The notes beneath the pieces were generated by a model that was given only the letters and a program-made list of their open reading frames with translations, did not search any database and was not told where the DNA came from. A DNA stretch of 64,000 nt from assembly GCA_021229015.1 (NCBI GenBank), contig CM037787.1, positions 35,353,874 to 35,417,873 of the forward strand. The letters are read 5' to 3'. Made by a program: the position numbers and the translations under genes. Below are positions 11,834 to 24,110 of the stretch, piece after piece. How positions within the stretch are numbered: the first letter of the stretch is position 1; each line of letters begins with the position of its first letter. The DNA is from Solen grandis. Lineage: Eukaryota > Mollusca > Bivalvia > Adapedonta > Solenidae.

Positions 11834-13502
11834 AGCTCACCTGAGCACAAAGTGCTCAAGGTGAGCTTTTGTGATCACCCTTCGTCCGGCGTCCGTCGTC
11901 GTGCGTCGTCCGTCGTGCGTCGTCAGTCGTCCGTCGTCCGTCGTCAACAATTTTCTTTAAACGACATCTCCTCTGAAACTGCTGGACAGAATTTAATGAA
12001 ACTTGGCAGGAATGTTCCTTGGGTAAGGCTCTACAAAAGTTGCTAAAATAAAGTTGATCCATGAAGAACTCTGGTTGCCATGGCAACAAAAAGAAAAATA
12101 ATTTGAAAACTTTAAAAATCATCTCCTTCAAAACTACTGGCCAGATTTCAAAATAATTTGGTACAGATGTTCCTTGGGTCAACCTCTACCAAAGTTGCTA
12201 AAATTATTCTGATCCGTAAAAAAACATGGCCGCCAGGGGCGGGGCTTATTTGCCTTATATGTATATAGAGAAACCTTTAAACAACATCTCCTCTGAAACC
12301 ACTGGACAGAATTTGATTAAACTTGGCAGGGATGATCCTTGGGTCAACCTTCACAAAAGTTGCTAAAATAAACTTGATCCATGTAGAACTCTGGTTGCCA
12401 TGGCAACAAAAAGGAAAAAAAAATGAAAACTTTAAAAATCATCTTCTTCAAAACTACTGGCCAGATTTTAAAATAAATTGGTACAGATGTTCCTTGGGTC
12501 AGCCTCTACCGAAGTTGCTAAAATTATTCCGATCCGTAAAAAAACATGGCCGCCAGGGGCGGGGCTTATTTGCCTTATATGTATATAGAGAAACCTTTAA
12601 ACAACATCTCCTCTGAAACCACTGGACAGAATTTGATTAAACTTGGCAGAGATGATCCTTGGGTCAACCTTCACAAAAGTTGCTAAAATAAACTTGATCC
12701 ATGTAGAACTCTGGTTGCCATGGCAAAAAAAAAAAAAAAAAAACTTTAAAAATCATCTTCTTCAAAACTACTGGCCAGATTTTAAAATAAATTGGTACAG
12801 ATGTTCCTTGGGCAAACCTCTACCAAAGTTGGTAAAATTATTCCGATCCGTAAAAAAACATGGCCGCCAGGGGCGGGGCTTATTTGCCTTATATGTATAT
12901 AGAGAAACCTTTAAACAACATCTCCTCTGAAACCACTGGACAGATTTAGATTAAACTTGGCAGGGATGATCCTTGGGTCAACCTTCACAAAAGTTGCTAA
13001 AATAAACTTGATCCATGTAGAACTCTGGTTGCCATGGCAACAAAAAGAAAAAAAAATGAAAACTTTAAAAATCATCTTCTTCAAAACTACTGGCCAGATT
13101 TTAAAATAAATTGGTACAGATGTTTCTTGGGTCAGCCTCTACCAAAGTTGCTAAAAATTTTCCGATCCGTAAAAAACATGGCCGCCAGGGGCGGGGCTTA
13201 TTTGCCTTATATGTATATAGGGAAAACTTTAATCAACATTTCCTCTGAAACCACTGGACAGAATTTGATTAAATTTGGCAGGAATGATCCTTGGGTCAAC
13301 CTTCACAAAAGTTCCTAAAATAAACTTGATCCATATAGAACTCTGGTTGGCATGGCAACAAAAAGAAAAAAAATATGAAAACTTTAAAAATCATCTTCTT
13401 CAAAACTACTGGCCAGATTTTAAAATAAATTGGTACAGATGTTCCTTGGGTCAACCTATTTATCTCAGGTGAGCGATTTAGGGCCATCATGGGCCTCTTG
13501 TT
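11834..13502 (+). repeat. Hairpin-headed element with a central tandem array
   Basis: The left end is a long hairpin at 11834-11867, AGCTCACCTGAGCAC against GTGCTCAAGGTGAGCT, followed by a CGTC/GTCC-rich run at about 11884-11942. The right end, about 13467-13502, reads CAGGTGAGCGATTTAGG then GCCATCATGGGCCTCTTG. Between them lies a tandem array of about four and a half units (11951-13460). A related right end occurs in reverse at 59505. I recognise this as a widespread bivalve repeat. The plan of conserved ends enclosing tandem units resembles the oyster 'pearl' elements and Helitron-associated HINEs, but membership is inferred. The open frames in it are repeat artefacts, each copy giving the same ~95-residue frame. 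Confidence 0.75.
11951..13460 (+). repeat. Dimeric tandem repeat, ~318-bp unit
   Basis: The marker CATGGCCGCCAGG recurs at about 12225, 12545, 12859 and 13177, giving unit lengths of 320, 314 and 318 bp. Each unit is itself two diverged halves of about 160 bp. One half has CCACTGGACAGAATTTGA and GGATGATCCTTGGGTCAAC. The other has CTACTGGCCAGATTT and AGATGTTCCTTGGGTCA and ends in GGGGCGGGGC. This is therefore a higher-order array of A-B dimers. Confidence 0.85.
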
Positions 13503-14787
13503 TATTCATAGGGAAATATGACACCCCCTTACATTTTTGACAAATTGTAAACTATTCAGGTCTCCTATGCAAATGTTCATATTATATTTCAATGTTAGTA
13601 CTTCAAGTATCTTTTGAAGCATCATATAACAAAACCATAATACTTTGTAGCCCTGTTTGCACATAAGATGTATAACATAGTATTCTCACTTATAATTGAC
13701 ACTGTCAGCATACTTTAACCAGGTGGCTATCTATGACATAAATGATACAAAGCACAGCAGGTAATTGTGACATGGGATAGGTAGGAAATTTACATCAATG
13801 CATTTTGATATTTTTCACTGTCAAAATTTCACAAATCATTCTCATAAGCCAAGAATTTTATTTTTATTTTTTCATCAAGCTATGAAATTTTTTTTTATTA
13901 TCATGTATTAATAACTGTTAAAATTGGGACTATAAACCAATTACCACTCCAAATTTTATCTTTGTACACCTGAGTCATTGAGGACCAAAATCAAACTGAA
14001 GGCAATTATCAGCCTTTGCAGGTTTTACGAAAATCGGTCAATTACTGCAGCCAGATCTTCAGAGTATTTATGAGTATAGTGACCAAAAGAAAACTTGTTA
14101 AGCCTGAAAAAGATCTCATCAAAACTAAATCCTAACTGACATCGCATTAAAGTTCGACTCAAATTTGACCTTTGATTAGCCAATTAAATCATCAGCTTCA
14201 AAGTGCTTGGGTATAACTTGAATATTCGCAAGTTAATGGCAGTGAGTGGATATTTTAATTTTGAATATATCACGAAAGTATTCCGTTTCAAATTTCAACA
14301 TTTTGAAACACGCATTCTTTAAGGATTAAACAGTTTCAATATTATTTTCTTATCAATATTCATAACATCAAGGTTGACTTGAGACAACCTTTCACAGGAT
14401 GTTGTCATATCTTCATCATAGCGTAACATATCGGAGCTGAAACGAGGAGCTGATTTTAATGAGATTAAGCCTTTTAATTACATGCAGTTCGGTTGGGTTT
14501 TATACGAGTCAAACAAATCATTCCATTGCAGCTCTAATGTGGCATGAGGAAGGAAAAATATGAGTTCCATTGCAGCTCTAATGTGGCATGAAAGTAAATT
14601 TCCAATGCTGTAAAGCTGTTTGAAATAATTTACAATGTGAATCTTGCAACTTCTCAATTTGGCAATTTATGATGCAAATTTTCTCATTCACCATATTTTT
14701 TCAAAAATGAAGAAAGGCTACAAATTAAAAGGAAAGCACTCTAAGAATGACACCTCGATACATGATTGAGTACTAATGCAATCTCAC
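13503..14787. other. Non-coding stretch with a 27-bp direct repeat
   Basis: A 27-bp sequence beginning TTCCATTGCAGCTCTAATG occurs at 14521-14547 and again at 14565-14591, a local duplication with 44-bp spacing. The segment 13900-14510 is largely free of recognised repeats and has homeodomain-like AATTAAAT sites. No gene was seen. Confidence 0.4.
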
Positions 14788-14901
14788 CTGAGCTGTGAAT
14801 AATTCAGCACCAGTTGGCAATGCCATGATGGGTTTTACATATCTTAGACTGTCTGTGTGGGGCGTACCCATTGTCTGGCAGAGGGCATACATTCTGCACT
14901 G
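14788..14901 (-). CDS. Weak candidate internal exon
   Basis: On the minus strand, 38 codons are open and stop at a strong donor, CAG followed by GTGAGATT (the donor G lies at 14787). The frame reads QCRMYALCQTMGTPHTDSLR then YVKPIMALPTGAELFTAQ. The AG used as the acceptor border at 14902-14904 lacks a clear pyrimidine tract, and a frame this short is expected by chance. The patch is noticeably GC-richer than its surroundings. I do not recognise the peptide. It could be an exon of a minus-strand gene whose other exons are outside or too short to see, or simply coincidence. Confidence 0.22.
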
Positions 14902-14904
14902 CTG

Positions 14905-17273
14905 CCGCCAACATCATTGATTTCTGACTTAACCTAAATGTACAGCTGCATTTATAACACCCACGTAAAAAAAAAAATGGGGTGGGAGGATGGTGTACAT
15001 TTAATGTGATTTTTTTGTTCTGTCTGTTGGCTTTGTGAAATCAATAGTTCAATAACAGGTAGAAAGAATTATACATTTTTTTTTACTTTGACTTTGAGAA
15101 AAATCAGTTAATTTTTTACATAGTTACGGCCCCTATTTAACTAAGAATTTGTCAAAATCACATTGTCAGATCAATAACTTATAGACTCAGTGGATTTAGA
15201 TAATTTTGGGGACACATTTATCTAAAAAAAATAAAGGTAAACTTTTTGTAAATTTTTGACACAGTTATGGTTCCATTTCAAATTAGAACACAACTTCTCT
15301 TTCATTACTGGTGAAATTTGGCTCAAACTAAGCAACAAACATAGCCATTATAATGTAGTTGCACATGAAACTTAAAAGAATTATGGCCCTTTGTTACTTT
15401 TTTTTTTTTGGATCGATCACTTTTTCTTTACAGGGCACATTCTCACCTTTACATAATTATGAAGTCAGTATTGGAAATCTTCAAAATAAAAACCAGATTT
15501 AGCTGCAAGTGTGATAGAGTCAACAAACCACAAACATACAATATTTATGATGGTAATGCTTACTGTGTCCTGACTAACTACAATATTGTACCAAAAAAAC
15601 ATACAAGTTTTCTTCACATTGCAATATTTTTGTGATCATAATTGCCACACTTGTGGTGCTCTTGTTTATAAATCACCATTGGGTTTTGTTTTTTAGGTTA
15701 TATTTACGGTTTACTTGTTGGTTTTCAACAACATGGCATGTCTAGAGGGATAAATATGGTATACTTCATGCAAATATTGTTGGCTGTGTTGATTAATTAA
15801 GCATAGAATGAATGGCAGCCTTGATTTAGTGCCCATTTAAATTCATGGCAGCTCTGACATCATCATGTTGAATTTATAATCAGAAGAGATGATTTAGTCT
15901 TTAGTTTGTATTCAGCTTCAACAGTATTAATTATGTATCTGCTCTAGGAAGCTATATGTTAATTCAGTGCATATTGCATTGCATCATTCCAGATTTCAGC
16001 CATAAAACTTTGAAGTCAGCCTGTTTCTTTCATGGCTTAGTTAATTAAGGTATCGCAAAAACAAAATGTGTTTTTTCATGTTAATCAGGTTAACCATTGG
16101 CTACCTATAATCCAAGCGCAGTTATTGGATAGCCTGTAAATCGATTTTTGAATACATATTTTAACAGTTTTCTTTTTAAAGGGAATGTGACTTTTGGATG
16201 ACTGGTGAGTGTTACTAATTGTGCTTAGAATTCATCCTTAAACTGTGAAATGATTGCATTGGGCACTGTCACAGGTTCAGTGGTTGGATCTCAAAGTTAT
16301 GTGTGTGAATCCTGCACAGAGGACATGATAATTCAACTAATACTCCCAGTCACTTTATGAAGCTGGCCCAATTTTATATGTATGCTTTCTGTCTTATTGT
16401 TATAAAACAGTTTAAATGAATAAACCACTCCCCAGAATATCAAAGAAAAACAGACAGGCTCAAGTTATTAATGTTCATGCATTCTTTACTCATGGCCATA
16501 AAAATGAATAATACCATTATGATGAGATTAAGTGGGAGAATTCAAAGTCATCAGTGTTGTGTTGTTACTAAGAGGTACAAATGTTTTACAGCAGTGAATC
16601 AGACTGGAAACATCCAGGTACTCGGGTTGTGTGGGTTGGAAGGAATGTCTGCTTATATTTTATGACTTGCAGGCCATTCTGGGTCAGGCAACTCTAAGAT
16701 CAAGTTTAGCTTTTTCAAGCTTGTTTCTGAGGCACTTAATTTTATCTGTTTATCAAGTATTTTTAAACTTGTTTCTGGATCAAGATTTTCTAATTTATTT
16801 CTAAGTAGAAACTTTACTGACTTTTTGCTCTGCAATCTTTTTAATAACTACGGCCTTCAAATAATATTCTTAGGAGGATCAGACAGCAAGGTGTCTATTT
16901 ATATCTTTTGCGTCATTCAGCAAAAGAACTGCACGCCATTCATTTTTCATAAATTATTTTAAAATTGAAGACAAAAATGATTCTGAAGAAAGTTACTATT
17001 TATAAAATGTTTGCAACAGGTAAGTGATGTATGAATCCAGTGTTGTACGTATGCCAGGGACATGCTTCAGTATTGATTGACACTTTCTACACCTGAACTT
17101 GTCTCTCTGTCTTAGTCATCACCAGAGCCCTGCAGTTAAATACCTATCTATAAAGTGAGAGCTGGAGTCTTTTGAAGTGAAGTCCTTGACTTAAGACCTG
17201 TATTGTATCAGACATCTGGTATGGTACATGCATATACTTAACATAATCAGTCTCTCTTGTGGTGACAGGGTTT
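14905..17273. other. Non-coding stretch
   Basis: No gene was supported. At 16263-16310 a degenerate tRNA-like block (GGTTCAGTGGTTGGATC then GTGTGTGAATCCTG) hints at an old SINE head. An imperfect palindrome surrounds 16099-16139. Confidence 0.35.
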
Positions 17274-17345
17274 GGCTGCTTAGTGGCTAGTGTATAGCTC
17301 TTGGAAGTATGCCATGGTTATGGGTATGACCCCTGGGCATTAACT
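17274..17345 (+). repeat. Possible tRNA-derived SINE head
   Basis: TTGGCTGCTTAGTGGCTAG resembles an RNA polymerase III A box region, and GGTTATGGGTATGACCCC a B box, at normal tRNA spacing. It does not fold into a convincing tRNA. Probably a decayed SINE head. Confidence 0.3.
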
Positions 17346-17440
17346 AAGTAAAACATTGCTTTTACAAAACAGATTATTGTGTTCAGACTGGACATAAAAC
17401 TGATGAGTTTAATATCAATTCAACAATGAATGTAATGATA

Positions 17441-18320
17441 ATGGTTTACAGAGGTTTACACTATCACTCTCACTAGAGACTAGGGTTTACACTATTCCTC
17501 TCAATAGAGACTAGGGTTTACACTATCACTTAGTAGAGACTAGGGTTTACATTATCACTAAGTAGAGACTAGGGTTTACACTATCACTAAGTAGAGACTA
17601 GGGTTTACATTATCACTAAGTAGAGACTAGGGTTTACACTATCACTAAGTAGAGACTAGGGTTTACACTATCACTAAGTAGAGACTAGGGTTTACACTAT
17701 TACTCTCAATAGAGACTAGGGTTTACACTATCACTAAGTAGAGACTAGGGTTTACATTATCACTAAGTAGAGACTAGGGTTTACATTATCGCTAAGTAGA
17801 GACTAGGGTTTACATTATCACTTAGTAGAGACTAGGGTTTACATTATCGCTAAGTAGAGACTAGGGTTTACATTATCACTAAGTAGAGACTAGGGTTTAC
17901 ACTATCGCTAAGTAGAGACTAGGGTTTACATTATCACTAAGTAGAGACTAGGGTTTACACTATCACTTAGTAGAGACTAGGGTTTACATTATCGCTAAGT
18001 AGAGACTAGGGTTTACATTATCGCTAAGTAGAGACTAGGGTTCACACTTTCACTAAGTAGAGATTATGGTTCACACAATCACTCAATAGAGACTAGGGTT
18101 CACACTAGAGACTAGAGTTCACACTATCACTCAGTAGAGACTAGGGTTTACACTATTCTCTCTAAGTAGAGACAAGGTTCACACTTTCACTAAGTATAGA
18201 CTAGGGTTCACACTATCACTCAGTAGGGACTTTGGTTTAACTGGGTCTCAGTAGAGGCTAAGTTTATATTCCTCTCAGTAGAGACTAGGTTTTACACTAT
18301 TCCCTCTCAGTAGCTCTAAG
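17441..18320 (+). repeat. 29-bp minisatellite, about 30 copies
   Basis: The unit is GTTTACACTATCACTAAG followed by TAGAGACTAGG, 29 bp. About 20 regular units fill 17461-18040, and the copies then decay with insertions to about 18320. Variant units (ACATTATC against ACACTATC, ATCGC against ATCAC, CTTAG against CTAAG) are interspersed, which suggests local unequal exchange. Confidence 0.9.
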
Positions 18321-18764
18321 GTTAAATCATGTGTCTGAGAAGTTCAATAAGGAAATTGGTAGAAGCAATTTCTGATCAAAACCTTTATTTGTTACAGATT
18401 CACTGGGACATGTCTTGTATCAAAAGGAAAATAAATAATCATGAAAAGAACAACAAAACACACACACACATTTACACAGGCCATCCTTTTATATTATGTA
18501 AAATACTACCCATTGATTATGTTGTGAGAGCCATGTTTTCCAGCAGGGTCATTTATAACCAACCTGTCTAGCAGTTGTTTAAGAGCTCTGTGTCGAAAAT
18601 TATGATATCTTATCATTGTTAAATATGCTATATCATTACACCATAAATTATTTCATGGTTGAATCGGATTTAGAATGTAACATGTTGAGGATCTCTTAAA
18701 TTTCTGCAAATACTGTAAATGACATTGATTATATCCATTTTCTGTCATCATTTCTTGTACCTGT

Positions 18765-18885
18765 ATAGACATTTGACAGCTGAGTAGTTCGGGAATCTGC
18801 ATCAGGAGTTTGATCCCCAACCAGGACATACCAACAATGTAAAAAAGAATGGTACCGGTAGCTCCATGCATATGCATATCAGTAG
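18765..18885 (+). mobile_element. SINE-2 family, copy 1
   Basis: A tRNA-like head with an A box region (GACAGCTGAGTAGTTCGGG) and a B box region (GGAGTTTGATCCCC) is followed by CAATGTAAAAAAGAATGGTA and CCGGTAGCTCC. The downstream block aligns by eye with the copy at 23985. The head is too degenerate to be a functional tRNA. Confidence 0.5.
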
Positions 18886-18889
18886 GGTA

Positions 18890-21835
18890 AATATAAGGTA
18901 GTGATGACCTGACCTAGATTATATTACTGAGTGCACATTTGTCTGTAATGTGATATGCTTGGATGAGGCAGCACTATGTCTCAATCTCCAAACAGAGTTG
19001 TCGTTCGTTCCTCACATAACATCTCTGCAATGGGCTCAATGACAAGAATCTTTTCAAAACAGAAAACACTCATTTAATGCGGATCTAAGTGTATTTTACG
19101 GATCAAAAGTATAGAAACATTGAATAAATACTTTTTGAATCATCATAAAACGTATGTAAAATACTAATTTTAATTGTTAATTGTTATATAATCGGAACTA
19201 TTTTCTGCCTTATTTCGCCAATGGGAACAATCTGCAAACGCTTGTCTGCAAATGTAAATATTTACAGGTTCAGTCGGATATCGTAATTTAAAGCCAGCTT
19301 TTTATTTTAATAATTTGTAATTTTAATGACAATTTCGATCAGTATCAGTGGTGCTATTTATATATATTTCACAGTTTAAGGAGCCTATCTAGTCTCCTTC
19401 AAATTAAATATTTATAACGGTCTGGATGACGTCATATATTTGGAACTACTTTCTGAGCCCACCACAGAGGTGAATGTAATGTAAGCCGATGTGTAAGAGA
19501 GTGCACTATGTCTGTCTCAAACACACTTAGTCTCCAAATATTGGTGTGATGTAAAAACCCAAGAAACAAACAAACAGTGTGTGGTAGGAATTCAATTTTT
19601 TTTTTTTTTTTTTATTAAAAGATTTATGCAATATGTCAGGCATGGTTCAAAACCTGGGGTAGTTTTTATCACCACTTTACCTGAGGTATTACTATACAGT
19701 GTATATCCTGAGAGCATGCTATATATCATGTGACACAACCCTGTGTTAGTTGTCTGCCACATTATTGTTGTTAATTAACTTGATTAACCTGTCTTGTCTA
19801 GTCAGACTGATTAGTACAGGGCCTCAGAGCACACAGGTACACTAACGATATAAATGGTTGTACTGTAGGGTCAAGGTCAGCATCACTGTACTGTACCTTA
19901 CTGTACCTGCATAGGTTGCATTTTACAGTTAGATAACAGGCCATGAGGATAATCTTTTATGGCTTCTTTAATGACCCTTTACCCATAAAGAGAACTTACA
20001 TGGTAGTAGAGTTTGAGCCTCCAGTGGTTAATCCTGCTGGGGAAGGATCTCAGGTGCAACCTCTAGTGCAGTTCTACTGATTGTAGCTAGGATAATTAAA
20101 TCAAATGATTTGTGTCCCAGTCAGTGTTAAAGTGATAAATGGAAACCAACCTGTTGTAATCTGAGGCAGCCTTAAATGTTTGAATATGTTATCTGCAGTC
20201 ACCTGCTTTTTTCTTTGACTGAACACCTCTTTTCCCTTTGACTTGGCACTACTTCTTCCCTTCACTGGACACCTCTTTTGACTGGTTTGACTGTGATAAA
20301 AAGATGCCTACATATCAGTTACATATCTTCATTTCTTTATAAATCCGTCAAAAAATCACCGTAGACATAACAGCATTCTGTTCAGATTGTATACGGTAAG
20401 GTAATACATTGCTATATATTGAACAAGAAAAACATTATCTGTATAATTCCCTACAGGGAATTCAAACTATCCTGGTGACATGGTGAGTGTTTGCAGTGTA
20501 AAGGTCACTGTCTGGTCACCCAGTATTGTAAGGTCATTTGACATTGATGTAAGCAGTGGTATGTAATAATTGTCAGATACAGTGTCAGACCGGTTTGTTT
20601 ACACCATAGTAAGAAAGGAATGTTACCAGTCTATGGCACACCCACTAGCCACATTCACCTTTTATCATGTCACAAGGAATGTCACAAAAATGACCTACTG
20701 AATCATAAACTGATCAGGTTTTATACTTTGTGTTACACTTAGCCCAAAGTTCTTAGAAAATAGTTTTGTAAGATGCAAGGCTCAAACTTAATTACCATAT
20801 GTAAGTCCCTGTTGAATCCGATGGCCATAATTTTAGTTGAGCATCAGAGTTACTCTTAATGTTTGAGGCCATCATGGACCTGTACTTCAGATTACATTAC
20901 CTGCTCAAACTGTGGATTGCATTCAGTCTGATCCTGCTTTACAATGATCCAACATGGTGTGACATGTTGTGTATATGTTAATTATAAGGTAGGTAAGGGC
21001 CTGACATTGTTATACCTCTGATGAACATGCTCTGTGTCCATATTTTAGTCCTGTGGCCCACATTTGTCCCCACTCTGATTTATGACCCATATCTGACAGA
21101 AGTAACACATTTTACACCTCCAGCTGAATTTTCTTTTTTAGAAGTTCTGAGATGTTCTTGATGACTTCTGTGACTCATTTCCAGTGGTCATTTAGCAAAA
21201 TATTAATATTCTTCCCTAGATTTATTTAATTACCTGTTTCTCCCCCCCCCCCCCTCCCCTCCATATTAGGTCATTAAAAAGGAATTCAAATCCAAGTGAT
21301 AGTGTACAAATTACTTGACATAGGTTTTGAGGTTGTGATTTTGATCCTCAAAGGGGGGGTGGGGGTTCAGAACATACAATTACTGGCAGTTTGATGTAAG
21401 TGTGAGGGTGGAGGAGTTTAAAAATTCTCCATTGTCATAAAGGAAACTGTTTAATGATTATGCAGTTAATTCATTATTAACATGCAAGCCTTTATTGCAT
21501 ACTTGTTTCATGCAGTGCAGTGGTTAAGTGAGATCATTGAATTCAAAACAGTATATCATGTTTCCTGAGGACGACAGACTTGAGGAGCTCCGGTAGTTGT
21601 TTCATGGAAATAGTAAACTTAGTTCTTATAAGGTCGTGAGTGTGACAACTCTTGATATATAGCTGTATAGAGACAATCTATTTTTAAAAGGAAAGAAAGT
21701 GAAGACAGTCTGTACACACGCCCATAGTCCCACTTGAATGACAAACTTTGTGATAAACTCTCAGCTGTTGACACTATTTCAGTCCAAATTCAAAGTTAAA
21801 GATTATATGGACTCTTAACCCACTCTTGAAGTAAC
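18890..21835. other. Non-coding stretch
   Basis: No gene was recognised. A T run at about 19590-19613, and a TCAAGGTCA site at 19871-19879. A C run follows at about 21242-21254. Confidence 0.4.
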
Positions 21836-21839
21836 AAGG

Positions 21840-21975
21840 TAAGCACATATGCAGCACCAGTGTAAAACCAGACCAGTCGGGGAATAACTTGTAGGTTGAT
21901 CAGGTTTTATACTGGTTGCTACCACCTCAGTAACCATGGTGATCAGGAAGTATCACTGTAAAACCCACTTAGACT
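21840..21975. repeat. Fold-back element related to MITE A hairpin
   Basis: GCAGCACCAGTGTAAAACC (about 21850) is mirrored by GGTTTTATACTGGTTGCT (about 21903), with GGTTGATCA between them. The layout, including TAAAACCAGA and GATCAGGTTTTAT phrases and a following CCACCTCAG, parallels the MITE A internal hairpin but the sequence is diverged. Borders are not defined. Confidence 0.4.
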
Positions 21976-22065
21976 TAACGATTGGTTTCAGTCTGGTCAG
22001 GTTTCTCACTCATAATGCCACAATGTTACTTTACTGAGTTGTATAGGGTGAACAAATGATTTATC

Positions 22066-22275
22066 CCTTTCCATGCTAAATATCTTAATTAGACTTGTCC
22101 TGTCTTGGTTTTGGACTATATCATTAAGTGCTTATGGGGATGCTTGCTGAAAATTCAATAACTTAATAGTGAACAGTGCAAAACATGATAAGACTGCACA
22201 GTTGTGCAGGCAGATCTTGGTCTGCACTGGGCACAAAGGCAGTCACAAGTCACCCAGAGCATTGTAGAGGTTAAA
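22066..22275. repeat. Possible fold-back element
   Basis: Starts near TTATCCCTTTCCATGCTAAA and carries GTGAACAGTGCAAAACA against GGTCTGCACTGGGCAC as imperfect arms, with an inner TGCACAGTTGTGCAGG hairpin. The CCCTTTCC start echoes MITE A. Borders and target duplication are not clear. Confidence 0.35.
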
Positions 22276-23984
22276 TCACAACAGGCACTTGGGTTACTTT
22301 ATGGGTATGACATGGAAGTCCCCATTTAATTGACAGGTTCAGTTTGTATTACAACTATCATCACGATGTGGAACTTACTACAGTTGTCAGGAAACATGAG
22401 TGAAGCCACTTGAGTTAAACCTCTGGTGACAGAAGAATTTCCTTGTGATAGTTCAATCATATAATTTCAGCTAAGCAAAATGATCCTATTCAAAATCAGG
22501 CCATTTTCATTCCAATGATTCTTACAACTAGAAGAATGTCAAACTATATTAGGTGGCTATTAGAGAGATAGGGCTAATTTTCAACACACTTATTTATAAA
22601 TGGTTCACTGTGAGAAGTGTGCCATCTTTGTGAAATTGACTTGCATTTTTGGGTTACTTTATGGGGCATGTTATAATTGTGGTAATAGAAATGCGGAGAT
22701 TTAAGGGTTGAAATCTGAAACGGTTCACACTGCACTTTGGTCCATCACTCTGTTTACACAAGGCTTTACACAAGGCTTTATACAGAAAAATTTTAATCGG
22801 GCACATTAAATCTAGATGGCAGTATTTGTAATGTCTTCTTATTACAAGTTATGATTATAGCATTGGACTTTATCTTTTAAATACGAAATAGATTTAGACA
22901 CTCATTAGAAATAATGTTAGAAAAAATTAATTTGTGTGTGTTTTATGTATAAAAAGATTTTGCAGTAGTTACGGAGCAAGGAAATGTGTGAGGGAGACAG
23001 AGGGAGGAGGAGAGAGAGAAAAAAAGGTCTATTCTTTGTGATATCTGATGAGCTAAACACTATCTAGGGACATTAATTGCCATGTTAATGACTCATGCAT
23101 CAGTTTGATTGACAGACATGTCATGTTATTATACCCCCCAAGGTCTATTGCATATAATTAGCATCTTGTTAGCAGTGTTACATGTAACTATCAGGTGTAC
23201 TTATCTGTGCTTGTATCTGTTATTAGTAACAAGGATTTAGTTAGTCATTCTAATGGGCTTTGGAGGTACCTACAGTCAGTTTCAGATGTCAATTATCAAG
23301 CCATGAGACCCAGGTTCAGGTCTCTAGCTGTGGCGTAAAAAAAAAATCAAAATCTTTCACCTGTGATTTTGAATGAGTAATAGGCTTGAAAATTCAGTAT
23401 AAGTAAAGAAAGACAACTTTGGCTTGTTAATGCAGAAACTGTCAACTAGTAACACAATCTTGTGTAAGAATGTGACAATATGTATGCATAACATTTATTG
23501 TGCATAAACACACACACACATACACAAGTTTTTTATCCCAATAGCTAGTGTACACTGGATCAACATTTATTAATAGCTGCTATATATGCATTGATTTTTT
23601 GGTTTTGTCAAGTTCTGTAGATTGGTCCTGAGTTAAAAATATCCCAAAGCTATCCATCCATAATTTGTATTAATCTGTCATCTCAGATTCTTGCGATCTT
23701 TGATCCATCTGATGTTACAGAGATGAATCTGTTCTATATTTGTGTGATGTCTTTGAACCAGAGCCATTAATATTGACATTGGATATGTGCCATACATTAA
23801 TAATCATTTCATAGATGTATAAAATAATAGTCTCAATATCAAAGGAAGAATATGGATTGAAATGAAAATGTCTAAAAGGAGTATCTGTGTGTGTTCTACC
23901 ATATGTTCTTTCTCATTTAGCAGATTTTCATTTTGATCGCAACTGAAATCTTGGAAGTTTGTATAAGAATGAAAAACTTAGAGA
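22276..23984. other. Non-coding stretch
   Basis: No gene was seen. Purine-rich runs at 22987-23025 and a short (CA) run at 23508-23520 are the only low-complexity sequences of note. Confidence 0.4.
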
Positions 23985-24110
23985 ACCGTCCCCATTGGCA
24001 GAGTGGTAAGAGTGTCCATCTTTAGAGCTTGAGGTCATGGGTTTGATCCTGGTGGCAACATACTAAAGTTGTAAAAAAATTGTACTCGGTATAAGCTCCC
24101 TTTTTATGCG
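23985..24110 (+). mobile_element. SINE-2 family, copy 2
   Basis: A good A box (TGGCAGAGTGG, 23996-24006) and B box (GGTTTGATCC, 24040-24049) lie 34 bp apart as in tRNA promoters. They are followed by GTTGTAAAAAAATTGTACTC and GGTATAAGCTCCC, matching the tail of the copy at 18765. The pair defines a tRNA-derived SINE family distinct from SINE-1. Confidence 0.6.

Noticed and set aside
12323..13472. Four similar 65-97-codon frames as a gene family
   Set aside because: They are the same frame read through each unit of the tandem array, with no start context or protein features.
17441..18320. TAGGGTTTA in the minisatellite as interstitial telomere DNA
   Set aside because: The TAGGGTTTA match occurs once per 29-bp unit and there is no tandem TTAGGG; it is coincidental.
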